From assembly GCA_002449765.1 (NCBI GenBank), contig DJXN01000007.1, forward strand, positions 97,101-157,950: DNA of 60,850 nucleotides, in the 5' to 3' direction. Position numbers and translations under genes: made by a program. The notes under the pieces were generated by a model. The model had not been told where the DNA came from, searched no databases, and saw only the letters and a program-made list of their open reading frames with translations. The stretch comes from Fibrobacter sp. UBA7003 (GTDB lineage: Bacteria; Fibrobacterota; Fibrobacteria; Fibrobacterales; Fibrobacteraceae). Within the stretch, counting starts at the first letter, position 1, and each line of letters starts with the position of its first letter. This document shows positions 33,284 to 41,494 of the stretch, piece after piece.

Positions 33284-34348
33284 CTATCTTCCCACTTTCA
33301 CTTCGTAATTCGCTTTTCTCCTGCCAATCAAGCTTCCGTCAACGCGGTATGCCTTGGCGGGTGTCACGTTTAGGCGGTCCTGCCGATGCATCCAGATGCG
33401 TTCGGTGCCGCTGGAGTCGCGGGCGGTTGTGTCCGGTGCGCCCGCCTTTACCGCGATGGAATCCGTTGATACGGTGAAGTTGTCGTAGCGGATAAAGCAG
33501 TCGTGGGTGGGGGCCCATTCGGCGCTGCTTCCGCCGTGGAATGTGGAGAGGTAGAACTTGTCGACTTTCACGGTGTCGTAGTCGCGGAGCCTGAGGGTAT
33601 CTACATCCAGCGCGAGTTCTCCGTCAAACCAAGTCTGCACGCGACCGTTCTTGTCGCCGTTGCCGGGAGAGGCAATGGTGTTCATGCTTACTTTGTTTAC
33701 AATGCGGTGCCAGGTACCGGTGGTGAACTGTTTTTGCGGGATGGTGCCGTTCAAGTCCCACTTGAAATCGTCGCCGTATACGGACTCTTGCCCCATGAAG
33801 TAGATGAGCTGCACGGCGTTGCCGTCTTTGCGCCACATGATGCGTGCGCTCCAGCCGTCACCTGTAGGGGGCATGGCGTTGCCGGTGTAGCACTTGCCGC
33901 CGCATAGGCCGGGGAGCTTGCCGCCCAGCTGGAACTCGAATCCGTCTTCGAAGAATATGTCGTAGGCGCTCCACATGGTGTCGGCGGTTTTCACGAGCGG
34001 CTGTATGATTTGCGCGGCGCAGGCGGGCGTGTCGTTGTCGTTCGGGCCCACGCAACCCTTGGGGTATTTGAGCTGCAGTACGTTGCCGTGTTCTTCGCCG
34101 TCGTACACGATCTTGGAGTTTTCGCCATTGTTCTTGTCCATGGCGTACCACCAGCTTTTGTCGTAATCGTTGCGCTTGAAGTCTTCCTTGGCTTCAGCGT
34201 TGCCGTACACGCCGACGCTGCGGTTTTCGAAGTTCACGAACGAGACGGTGTCGGATGCCGTCTGTGCGTAGCCTGCCGGTGCGGAAGAAATTGCCGCCGC
34301 GGCAGTGAACACTGCTGCAGAAAGGATGTACTGAATTTTTGCGCTCAT
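33284..34348 (-). CDS. Secreted PL14-like polysaccharide lyase
   Basis: A 354-residue protein starting with a signal peptide (MSAKIQYILSAAVFTAAAAI, cleaved near AYAQ). The central region resembles polysaccharide lyase family 14 / alginate-lyase-like domains: GGKLPGLCGGKCYTGNAMPP, followed by GWSARIMWRKDGNAVQLIYF and a late WFDGELALDV. Such lyases cleave uronate-containing polymers; a plant cell-wall or algal substrate is plausible, not shown. The last ~30 residues (YRVDGSLIGRRKANYEVKVG) resemble a type IX secretion tail. Start 34348 is chosen because TATTTTAA lies 4 nt before it and the signal peptide then begins directly; an ATG at 34378 would add ten residues. Confidence 0.75.
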   Translation of the reverse strand: MSAKIQYILSAAVFTAAAAISSAPAGYAQTASDTVSFVNFENRSVGVYGNAEAKEDFKRNDYDKSWWYAMDKNNGENSKIVYDGEEHGNVLQLKYPKGCVGPNDNDTPACAAQIIQPLVKTADTMWSAYDIFFEDGFEFQLGGKLPGLCGGKCYTGNAMPPTGDGWSARIMWRKDGNAVQLIYFMGQESVYGDDFKWDLNGTIPQKQFTTGTWHRIVNKVSMNTIASPGNGDKNGRVQTWFDGELALDVDTLRLRDYDTVKVDKFYLSTFHGGSSAEWAPTHDCFIRYDNFTVSTDSIAVKAGAPDTTARDSSGTERIWMHRQDRLNVTPAKAYRVDGSLIGRRKANYEVKVGR

Positions 34349-34397
34349 GCTTTTAAAATAATCTTTTTTGGCTGGCATTAAACTATCTTTTTAATGT

Positions 34398-34571
34398 ATG
34401 GCCGATTCACTTGATGAAAAGCACATTGAAGAGCGTCGCGCAGAGGAACGCAAGGCCCGCATCAAGAAGATGCGCGGGTGGCTTTCGCCACGTGATTCCG
34501 TAGCCGACGACTTTGGCCCCGAAGATGCCGCCCTCTATTACGGCGAAGGGCATTCCGGCTGGAACCGGTAA
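34398..34571 (+). CDS. Small acidic/basic protein, 57 residues
   Basis: MADSLDEKHIEERRAEERKA... ending EGHSGWNR; a charged helix (residues 5-27) then WLSPRDSVADDFGPEDAALY. Not recognised. Support for its being real: a TATCTTTT promoter element at 34384-34391 ends 6 nt before the ATG, base use is GC-rich like the neighbours, and the condensation-domain gene starts 14 nt after its stop. It may be a small regulator or partner of that gene. Confidence 0.5.
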   Translation: MADSLDEKHIEERRAEERKARIKKMRGWLSPRDSVADDFGPEDAALYYGEGHSGWNR

Positions 34572-34585
34572 AAACCGAGAATTAA

Positions 34586-35893
34586 ATGAAAAAAGATACG
34601 TTGCGCGCCGAGCTGTGGGACAATATGCACTATTTGTTCCGCGATATCAATGACCGTGTTGTCCATGTTTCGCTCACTTACGATTTTAAACTGGATCCTT
34701 CGATATTGAAGCAGACGCTAGGCGTTGCCTTTCGCGATGTCCCTATTCTTCATGCGTCGTTCAGGCCCGGATTCTTTCATGCCCGCTGGATTGTCGAGCC
34801 TTACCGCATCGAAGACGTGGTTGCCTTTAAGGAAATCGACCCTGCAGAACTTGATTGCGAACAAGATAATTTCCTGACGACTTACATAGAACCTACCGGA
34901 CCTTTGCAGATGAAGGTCGCTGTCTTCTATCATGGTACGCGGACCACGCTGTGCATGGTGGTGAACCACATGTGTATGGATGCGGGGTCCCTCAAGTATT
35001 TTCTGCCCCGGTTTTGCGATGTCTACGATTGCATCGCGAGCGGGAAAACCGGCGCGATGCCGAGTTTCCGCATGGGTGACCGCTCCTACACTGCCGTCTA
35101 CGCGTGTCTTCCTTCTTCTGCAAGGAAGGTCGCAAGGCGGCTTTTCAAGAATATCAACCAGAAGGATGACAGCTATTTCCCTTTCACGCCGGATTCCGGC
35201 GATGACCGCGTCCAGCTTATACGCCGCAGGTTTTCGCCCGACATGCTTGCGCAGGTCTGCTCCGCTAGCAAGATGGCCGGAGTGACGGTGAACGATTTCC
35301 TCTTGGCCTGTTATTTCCAGGCGCTGTACGACATCGCGCAATTCCCCGAGAGCAAGAAAACTTCCATATCCTGCGCAATAGACTTGCGCCGTCACCTGGA
35401 AGGTGCCGCAAAGGAAAGCGTCACCAATCACACGGCGTGGATGCAGAGCAGCGTGCCCCAAAAGGGACGCACGATGTTGGAAACGTTGTCGTCTGTCAGC
35501 CGGTCGGTAGCCTCCTTCAAAAGCGACCCTTACATGGGCCTTCACGGGCTTCCGCTTGTCGCTACGATTTTCAACGTCTTCCCGCGGGCTGTTGCCGAGT
35601 TCCTTATATTCAAGGTCTATTCCAACCCGCCCTGTTCCATGAGCAATATCGGCCGTCTCGATAGCCGGGCGCTCGGCTTGCAGGGGCGCGAACCTGTCGA
35701 CGGATTCATTACGGGCGCGATAAAGTACAAGCCCTACACGCTGCTTTCCGTGTCGACGCTCGGCGACGACTTGACGGTTGCGATGTGCATTCGCGGGAAT
35801 GACCGTGACCATGACAATGTCGAACGCTTCTTTGACGCCTTTATGGATTGCGCGGCCACCCTTGTCAAGGAAATTCAAGGCGATAAAGGCTGA
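34586..35893 (+). CDS. Condensation-domain-like acyltransferase
   Basis: A 435-residue stand-alone protein of the condensation/chloramphenicol-acetyltransferase superfamily. The active-site motif HxxxDxG appears as VVNHMCMDAGS, with His128 and Asp132; VTVNDFLLACYFQAL and ISCAIDLRRHL are typical of the second half. Members transfer acyl groups in lipid, wax-ester or peptide synthesis; the acceptor here is unknown, and there is no carrier-protein domain in the window. No signal peptide, so cytoplasmic. It probably forms an operon with the 57-residue gene upstream. Confidence 0.75.
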   Translation: MKKDTLRAELWDNMHYLFRDINDRVVHVSLTYDFKLDPSILKQTLGVAFRDVPILHASFRPGFFHARWIVEPYRIEDVVAFKEIDPAELDCEQDNFLTTYIEPTGPLQMKVAVFYHGTRTTLCMVVNHMCMDAGSLKYFLPRFCDVYDCIASGKTGAMPSFRMGDRSYTAVYACLPSSARKVARRLFKNINQKDDSYFPFTPDSGDDRVQLIRRRFSPDMLAQVCSASKMAGVTVNDFLLACYFQALYDIAQFPESKKTSISCAIDLRRHLEGAAKESVTNHTAWMQSSVPQKGRTMLETLSSVSRSVASFKSDPYMGLHGLPLVATIFNVFPRAVAEFLIFKVYSNPPCSMSNIGRLDSRALGLQGREPVDGFITGAIKYKPYTLLSVSTLGDDLTVAMCIRGNDRDHDNVERFFDAFMDCAATLVKEIQGDKG

Positions 35894-35907
35894 GCATACC
35901 CTTTAAA

Positions 35908-36717
35908 TCAGGTAAGTTTTTTCCACTTGAAAAACAGGGCCTTCAGTTTCTGGGCGTAGAGCCTGGTCTCTTCCAGATTTACGAAGAATGTCGCGGCGCA
36001 AACCACGTTGAACGAGCTAAAAATCATGCCGAGAACTGCACCCCATACATAATATGTGCCGAACATGTTTTCGCGGACATAATCCCAGGTGCTCCATGAA
36101 ATATAGACGAACGCTATTATGGAATAGATTTTCAAGACTAGCGTGTTCTTCTTGACGAGGGCGAATGTTCCCGCTGCGATGGGAATGAGAATCATGAAGA
36201 TGATGTCTGTGGAGGGAGAAAAATTCAATATCGTTTCGAGCAGGTTATTTGCTGCATTGACCAAAAAGTATGCGGTGCAGAACCAGAGCAGGCCCATGTT
36301 GATTTTTTGATCGGTATCGATGGTCTCTTTTTTTGACGATGTGATAAAAAATGCGGCAATATAGACGACTAGAGACGGATTCACGAAAATGTCGGAGAGC
36401 GCTTCAAGGAGGTGATGGTATCCCATGCCTAAAGGTAAAAGATATTTGTAGAAGTGAACGGCATAAAAAATAGCGCCAATAGGAATCATGATTATTGCAA
36501 CAACCGCAAAGATTTTTAAAAGTCGCGGACTCTTTTTTACGAGCGCGATTGCCACTGCAATAATGCAAATACTACTTAATAGAATTTGTGGTCCATAGTT
36601 GGAAAAGAACGGCTCTTCTGCTTCTAGGGTGAACGATTGCAGCAATGTTCCTGCGATGTTCTTCAATCCATTCGCAATCAACATAATGGCGCAAATTCTG
36701 AGCAAGGCGAGATTCAT
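35908..36717 (-). CDS. Multi-pass membrane protein of unknown function
   Basis: A 269-residue protein with about six to eight membrane helices (LALLRICAIMLIANG, ILLSSICIIAVAIALV, LLKIFAVVAIIMIPIGAIF, LVVYIAAFFI, FMILIPIAAGTFALV, VVCAATFFVN). No family recognised. Residues ~1-135 and ~136-269 look like two similar halves (each has NxL...AL-VKK...LLKI or LVLKI), suggesting an internal duplication. The start at 36717 is set by the hydrophobic N-terminus; the longer frame to 37050 runs into the divergent gene. TATCTTGT lies 8 nt before the ATG. Confidence 0.6.
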   Translation of the reverse strand: MNLALLRICAIMLIANGLKNIAGTLLQSFTLEAEEPFFSNYGPQILLSSICIIAVAIALVKKSPRLLKIFAVVAIIMIPIGAIFYAVHFYKYLLPLGMGYHHLLEALSDIFVNPSLVVYIAAFFITSSKKETIDTDQKINMGLLWFCTAYFLVNAANNLLETILNFSPSTDIIFMILIPIAAGTFALVKKNTLVLKIYSIIAFVYISWSTWDYVRENMFGTYYVWGAVLGMIFSSFNVVCAATFFVNLEETRLYAQKLKALFFKWKKLT

Positions 36718-36804
36718 GATATAATACAAGATAAAAAAATATATATTAGGAATAGCCGCTTGTTCTTTCCCCTGCAACGATGCGAGATTTTTGTGAGAAG
36801 TAAA

Positions 36805-38034
36805 ATGACGGACCGGATTCTTTTTGCCTTTGCCCTTGCGGTGTCGCTTTGCTTTGACTACGGTCACTGCTGGGAGCCGGATCTGATGTTTTCCCTTGGC
36901 ATAAACGACGACCATCTTGTTATCGGCGCTCGTGGCGGATTTGACCCGAAGGTGTATTATAGGGTTCTCGATTATCCGTATACGGCCCGCTATGCGGCAA
37001 TCGAGAAGGATTTCGAAGAGGATCCGGGGCGTGTCCTTTGGGCGGTCCATTATCCGTTCCCCCGTTATTTGTATTCGGCCATGGTCGCAGCACCGGACAG
37101 CGTCTATGTTGATGGCAAGGGTGATTTTCTCAGCATGGAGGGGGAGGGCGACTTGGGCATGATTCCGCCGAGGGGCTTGAAATTGCCTGCCGAAGGGGAT
37201 TCGCTTGCCACACTTTCCCCGAATTCTATGCGAAGGGTTTGGCGGGGAGATGCCGCTATCGCTCCGCTTTCTGCATTTGATGTTATTGTCAGAACCTTGA
37301 TTCGTTATCGCAAGTGGTATGCTGACAGGTGGGATGTTGACAGAATTTCTTTATACATTGATGGCAGTTTCTTTAGACAGAACAAGTTCCATGAATTGAC
37401 CCCCTTGATAATTGCGTTGAAGGAAATAGGGTTCAGGTATGTCAGGGTCGATGTCGATGACTCGGATGATGCTTTCCGCTTTCGTTCGATGGAAATGGCC
37501 CATCGGGAAATTTACCGGTTGACCGGTTTGGCGCCTCAAATGGATAATCCCCGCAGTTTTCGAAGGCTGGTTGCGCCCAGTTTGAAGATGGAACAGGCGA
37601 CCTTGCACGCGATGAAATTTTTGGAAAAATTCAACAATGATATCGACCGAATTCTTGGGGAAGTAACTGGTTTGTCGAAAGCCGGCAGTGACACGCCATC
37701 CGGCAAAGTCTTTATTCCGTGGCGGGCCGATGATATCAAGGTGCGCGGCTCCCGTTCCGCCAAAGATGTCCTGGAAATCATGGACCAGCGAAAGCCGGGA
37801 TTGCGTCATGTTTACAATAAGTTTTTGAAGAAGAAACCCGGATTCGAAGGCCGCGTTGTCCTGAGACTTGAGATTGCCTCGAGTGGTGAAGTTCTCCGTA
37901 CGGCCGTCGCGTATTCCTCGACCGGCTATGAGGAATTCGATAATGCGGTCAGTGACTATGTCGGTGGGATACCGTTTGGTGAGGTGGAGTCCGGAAGCGC
38001 GAAGGTGGTTGTCCCGCTTACGTTTTACCAGTGA
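36805..38034 (+). CDS. Exported protein with TonB C-terminal domain
   Basis: A 409-residue protein. It begins with a signal peptide (MTDRILFAFALAVSLCFDYG). Residues ~30-330 match no family I know: they contain ARGGFDPKVYYRVLDYPYT and several ISLYIDG-type strands. The last ~65 residues are a TonB/AgmX-type C-terminal domain (FEGRVVLRLEIASSGEVL, FDNAVSDYVGGIPFG, VVVPLTFYQ). There is no Pro-rich periplasmic spanner or N-terminal anchor beyond the signal, so it is probably not a canonical TonB; the domain may pair with gliding/AgmX-like machinery. Starts earlier than 36805 overlap the divergent membrane gene and lose the signal peptide. A terminator follows at 38042-38063. Confidence 0.7.
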   Translation: MTDRILFAFALAVSLCFDYGHCWEPDLMFSLGINDDHLVIGARGGFDPKVYYRVLDYPYTARYAAIEKDFEEDPGRVLWAVHYPFPRYLYSAMVAAPDSVYVDGKGDFLSMEGEGDLGMIPPRGLKLPAEGDSLATLSPNSMRRVWRGDAAIAPLSAFDVIVRTLIRYRKWYADRWDVDRISLYIDGSFFRQNKFHELTPLIIALKEIGFRYVRVDVDDSDDAFRFRSMEMAHREIYRLTGLAPQMDNPRSFRRLVAPSLKMEQATLHAMKFLEKFNNDIDRILGEVTGLSKAGSDTPSGKVFIPWRADDIKVRGSRSAKDVLEIMDQRKPGLRHVYNKFLKKKPGFEGRVVLRLEIASSGEVLRTAVAYSSTGYEEFDNAVSDYVGGIPFGEVESGSAKVVVPLTFYQ

Positions 38035-38063
38035 AAAAACATCCCCCGGCGAGTGCCGAGGGA
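38035..38063 (-). terminator. Intrinsic terminator between the TonB-C gene and ahcY
   Basis: On the minus strand TCCCTCGGC-ACTC-GCCGGGGGA, with one G-U pair, is followed by TGTTTTTTC. It would end ahcY transcripts; on the plus strand the stem has one mismatch and ends in ATTTT, so it may also serve the TonB-C gene. Confidence 0.7.
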
Positions 38064-38082
38064 TTTTAAGTTCGATTGCCTT

Positions 38083-38117
38083 GGATCCTATCGGGTTCTG
38101 CGAACCCTCCAGGATGA
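38083..38117. repeat. REP-like imperfect palindrome
   Basis: ATCCT-ATC-GGGTTC-TGC-GAACCC-TCC-AGGAT: two stem blocks with a symmetrical internal loop, in the gap downstream of ahcY. Sequences of the type GGATCC...CAGGATGAC are often dispersed REP elements in bacterial genomes. Only one copy lies in this window, so repetition is unproven. Confidence 0.4.
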
Positions 38118-38128
38118 CAAATCAGGGA

Positions 38129-39589
38129 TTAGTACCTGTAGTGATCCGCCTTGTACGGGCCTTCCACGGGCACGCCGATGTAGTCGGCCTGGGCCTTGGT
38201 GAGGGTCGTCAGGTGGACGCCGAGCTTTTCGAGGTGGAGGCGTGCGACCTTTTCGTCGAGGATCTTCGGGAGCGTATAGACGACACCGCTTTCGTACTTG
38301 ATGCCGGCGACGGTAGCCTTCCCTTGGGCGTTGAGCCAGAGGTCGATCTGGGCGATGGTCTGGTTCGTGAAGCTTGCGCTCATCACGAAGCTCGGGTGGC
38401 CGGTAGCGCAGCCGAGGTTCAGCAGGCGACCTTCGGCGAGCACGAGGATGCTGTGGCCGTCGGGGAAAATCCATTCGTCGTACTGCGGCTTGATTTCGTT
38501 CCTCTTGATGCCCGGAATCTTCTTGAGGCCGGCCATGTCGATTTCGTTGTCGAAGTGGCCGATGTTACCGACGATGGCGCGGTGCTTCATCTTGCTCATC
38601 TGAGCGGCGCTGATGATGCCGGTGTTGCCGGTGGTGGTCACGAAGATGTCGGCCATGCTCACGACTTCGTCGAGAGTCTTGACTTCGTAGCCTTCCATGG
38701 CGGCCTGCAGAGCGCAAATCGGGTCGATTTCGGTGATGATCACGCGGGCGCCCTGACCGCGGAGGGACTGAGCGCAGCCCTTACCCACGTCGCCGTAGCC
38801 GCACACGACTGCAATCTTGCCTGCCATCATCACGTCGGTGGCGCGGTTGATGCCGTCGATGAGGGAGTGGCGGCAGCCGTAGAGGTTGTCGAACTTGGAC
38901 TTGGTCACGGAATCGTTCACGTTGATTGCCGGGAACTTCAGGCGGCCGGCCTGGGCCATCTGGTACAGGCGATGCACGCCGGTCGTGGTTTCTTCGGAAA
39001 CGCCGCGGAGAGCTTCGCGGGCGCGGGTCCACTGCTTCGGATCCTTCTCGAAAATCTTCTTGCAGGTGGCGAGGAATACGCCCCATTCTTCGCTGTCGGT
39101 AGCGGGGTTGAATTCGGGCACCTTGCCGGCGTCTTCGAATTCGGCGCCGCAGGTCACGAGCATGGTAGCATCGCCACCGTCATCCACGATGAGGTCGGCG
39201 GTCTTGCCGTCGGGCCACACGAGGGCGCGGGCGGTATTTTCCCAGTATTCTTCGAGCGTTTCGCCCTTCCAGGCGAACACGGGCACGCCCTGCGGGTTTT
39301 CTACGGTGCCCTTCTTGCCGACCACGACGGCGGCGGCAGCGTTGTCCTGCGTACTGAAGATGTTGCAGCTCACCCAGCGCACGTCGGCACCAAGGTCCAC
39401 CAGCGTTTCGATGAGGATGGCGGTCTGCACGGTCATGTGGAGGCTACCCATGATGCGGGCACCCGCGAGCGGCTTCTTGCCGGCGTATTCCTTACGGAGA
39501 GCCATGAGGCCAGGCATTTCGGTTTCGGCGAGGTCGAGTTCCTTGCGGCCTTCCACTGCAAGGTTGATATCCTTAATTTTGTATTCCAT
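38129..39589 (-). CDS. ahcY: Adenosylhomocysteinase
   Basis: A 486-residue S-adenosylhomocysteine hydrolase. It splits SAH, the by-product of methyl transfer, to adenosine and homocysteine with bound NAD. Signatures: [15 protein letters not shown] near residue 80, [17 protein letters not shown], the NAD site [13 protein letters not shown], and the C-terminal [13 protein letters not shown]. Length fits bacterial enzymes with the ~40-residue insertion. Its ribosome site AAGGA precedes the ATG, and the 56-bp upstream gap holds a TTTATGCATAAA palindrome near a promoter-like TATATT. The gap is too short for a typical SAH riboswitch. Two DUF4153 genes lie upstream on the same strand. Confidence 0.97.
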   Translation of the reverse strand: MEYKIKDINLAVEGRKELDLAETEMPGLMALRKEYAGKKPLAGARIMGSLHMTVQTAILIETLVDLGADVRWVSCNIFSTQDNAAAAVVVGKKGTVENPQGVPVFAWKGETLEEYWENTARALVWPDGKTADLIVDDGGDATMLVTCGAEFEDAGKVPEFNPATDSEEWGVFLATCKKIFEKDPKQWTRAREALRGVSEETTTGVHRLYQMAQAGRLKFPAINVNDSVTKSKFDNLYGCRHSLIDGINRATDVMMAGKIAVVCGYGDVGKGCAQSLRGQGARVIITEIDPICALQAAMEGYEVKTLDEVVSMADIFVTTTGNTGIISAAQMSKMKHRAIVGNIGHFDNEIDMAGLKKIPGIKRNEIKPQYDEWIFPDGHSILVLAEGRLLNLGCATGHPSFVMSASFTNQTIAQIDLWLNAQGKATVAGIKYESGVVYTLPKILDEKVARLHLEKLGVHLTTLTKAQADYIGVPVEGPYKADHYRY

Positions 39590-39645
39590 GGTTATGTTCC
39601 TTGTTTATGCATAAATATAGTTATACGCATAAAAAAGGTCAAGCG

Positions 39646-41460
39646 CTATTCCATGAATATGATGCCCTTGATTTTAAAATTAAGGATCGTGTCGCCGTCG
39701 ACGATTTTGCGGTCGAGGTGGACCATCTCCTTGAAAATCCTGGCATTGTCGGTTGCTTCGATTATATCGCCTCTAAAGGTCATGTCCCAGCAACGGACAT
39801 CTTTTTCGTTGAAGTTCTCGCCCATTCGCTTTCTTGAACTTTCGATTTGCTCCGGCGTGCAGGGAACCTCGGGTGCCCGCGCCTTGTAGGGAAATGCGAA
39901 GTGGAAAGCCTTTTCGCTTTTCATGGGCGTAATCTGGAAGAATATCGTGTCGTTCCGCAATTCGAATTCGTCCTTGCTGAATTTTTTGTCGATATGTTCC
40001 ATTCGTGTGGCGTATGGGGGAATGTCGTAAGTCTTGTTCGTGGAGTAACTGCCATGCAGCAGTGTTTTCGGCTTATTCTTGTCCGCGTCTTTTGGGGGTG
40101 TTGAGAGGATTGCGTTGTAGTCCGTATAGATGCTGTCAGTCTCGAAAAATTCGGCCAGTTCTTTTTTAGACCTGTCTTGGAGAATATGCACTCGCGAATA
40201 AACGATGGGGGACTTGTCATCGATGGTATTGAGGAATGATTTTGTGTCTTGCGCGTTCAGGGGGAACTTCGTGTAGCCTTCTTCGGCAAGCGTTGCCTTG
40301 ATGCTGTCTATCCAGATGCCGCGCGTAATCTTTGTCGCGTTGAACGGTCCGGTCATCAGTACAAACAACATTGCGCAGAAGACGATGGCGAGGTACCTGA
40401 ACTTGCACTTGATTTTATTGATGAGCAGAATTGCTATGATGATGTAGAAATAGATGTTGATGGCGAAAACATAGATGCGGTCTTCGGAAATCCCGTAATC
40501 GGATATTCTGCGGATGATTCCGAAAGTCATTAAAATGACTAGGGGAATGCATGCCGCTGGGAATATTTTCAGGAGCCTCTTTTCAATTTTCTTTATCGGG
40601 TTCAGTTGCGCCGGATACATCTCCGTTACGAGCAGGAACATGATGAGCATGGATGCGGAAACGAGGTACGATACCATTCCCTTCGGCAGATCCCATTGGA
40701 CAAGTATCTTTGCGATGTAGGCATACAGGAGTGCTACGTATAGCGTGAACACGGCAATGAATAGCTTGCAGACTCCGCTTGTGAACTTGCTCGATGTCGG
40801 CGTTTCGTCGAGGCGTTCGTCGATGGAGGGGAGCCCTGCCAAATAGAGCATCGGCAAAATGGTATTACGGCAGAAAAAGAAAACATACAGGTAGGGCTTT
40901 CCTGAAATTTTGCCCAGGTCGAACAACGAGACTGAACCATAGATAAGACCTTCGATAGCGAGCGTCAGGACTCCGGTGATGCCGATAGCGATGAATAATG
41001 CCTTTAGGTTTTTGTGCAGGAAAATCCAAAACTGGTTTTCGTTATTTTGTCTGAAAAATGGCGCGACGAACAGGCCCAGGATGAGTGTTGCGTAAATCGA
41101 ATAGATTGCGCCAAAAAGATAGGCGTGCCTGTAGTAATCGGGTTCTTCGGGATAATAGAGAATCAGGGCTATGGAGATGGCAAACCAGGCAATGCCTGTG
41201 GCAATTTGGGGAACCTTGCTTGTATTTTTACGGGCTTCCTGCACAAGCGTCGTTATGATGGAAAGGAGCATCGCTCCGACGGGATAGAAAACGAGCCAGA
41301 AGAAAAAACTGTGTCCCTCTTGTTCAATGCGCGAGGGTGCGATTTCGTTTGAAAAGATGAACGCGAGGGTCGAGAATACGGCGAGCGCCGATGCGACGGG
41401 GAACCGCCTGAAAGCGCTCGAAATCTGGCTCGGGTATTTTTTGAATGTGTCAAGTACCAT
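39646..41460 (-). CDS. DUF4153-family membrane protein (copy 2)
   Basis: A 604-residue protein with ~11 membrane helices in the first ~390 residues (e.g. FFFWLVFYPVGAMLLSIITT, LILGLFVAPFF, YVALLYAYIAKILVQW) and a soluble C-terminal ~200 residues rich in charged beta strands. It resembles the DUF4153 family; function unknown. It is a tandem paralogue of the gene at 41495: both start MVLD(T/A)FKKYPSQISSAFRR. The C-terminal domain ends NFKIKGIIFME, matching LRIKGILFTE of the paralogue. The ribosome site GAGGAAAACC supports 41460. The soluble domain may be a sensor or adhesin part. Confidence 0.75.
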   Translation of the reverse strand: MVLDTFKKYPSQISSAFRRFPVASALAVFSTLAFIFSNEIAPSRIEQEGHSFFFWLVFYPVGAMLLSIITTLVQEARKNTSKVPQIATGIAWFAISIALILYYPEEPDYYRHAYLFGAIYSIYATLILGLFVAPFFRQNNENQFWIFLHKNLKALFIAIGITGVLTLAIEGLIYGSVSLFDLGKISGKPYLYVFFFCRNTILPMLYLAGLPSIDERLDETPTSSKFTSGVCKLFIAVFTLYVALLYAYIAKILVQWDLPKGMVSYLVSASMLIMFLLVTEMYPAQLNPIKKIEKRLLKIFPAACIPLVILMTFGIIRRISDYGISEDRIYVFAINIYFYIIIAILLINKIKCKFRYLAIVFCAMLFVLMTGPFNATKITRGIWIDSIKATLAEEGYTKFPLNAQDTKSFLNTIDDKSPIVYSRVHILQDRSKKELAEFFETDSIYTDYNAILSTPPKDADKNKPKTLLHGSYSTNKTYDIPPYATRMEHIDKKFSKDEFELRNDTIFFQITPMKSEKAFHFAFPYKARAPEVPCTPEQIESSRKRMGENFNEKDVRCWDMTFRGDIIEATDNARIFKEMVHLDRKIVDGDTILNFKIKGIIFME

Positions 41461-41494
41461 GGTTTTCCTCTTTAAATTCTTCGGCGCGCGTCAA

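Noticed and set aside
39590..39645. SAH riboswitch before ahcY
   Set aside because: Only 56 bp, mostly promoter and ribosome site; too short for a known SAH fold.
37868..39889. 673-codon plus-strand frame across ahcY
   Set aside because: Antisense shadow of the GC-rich ahcY gene; no family resemblance.
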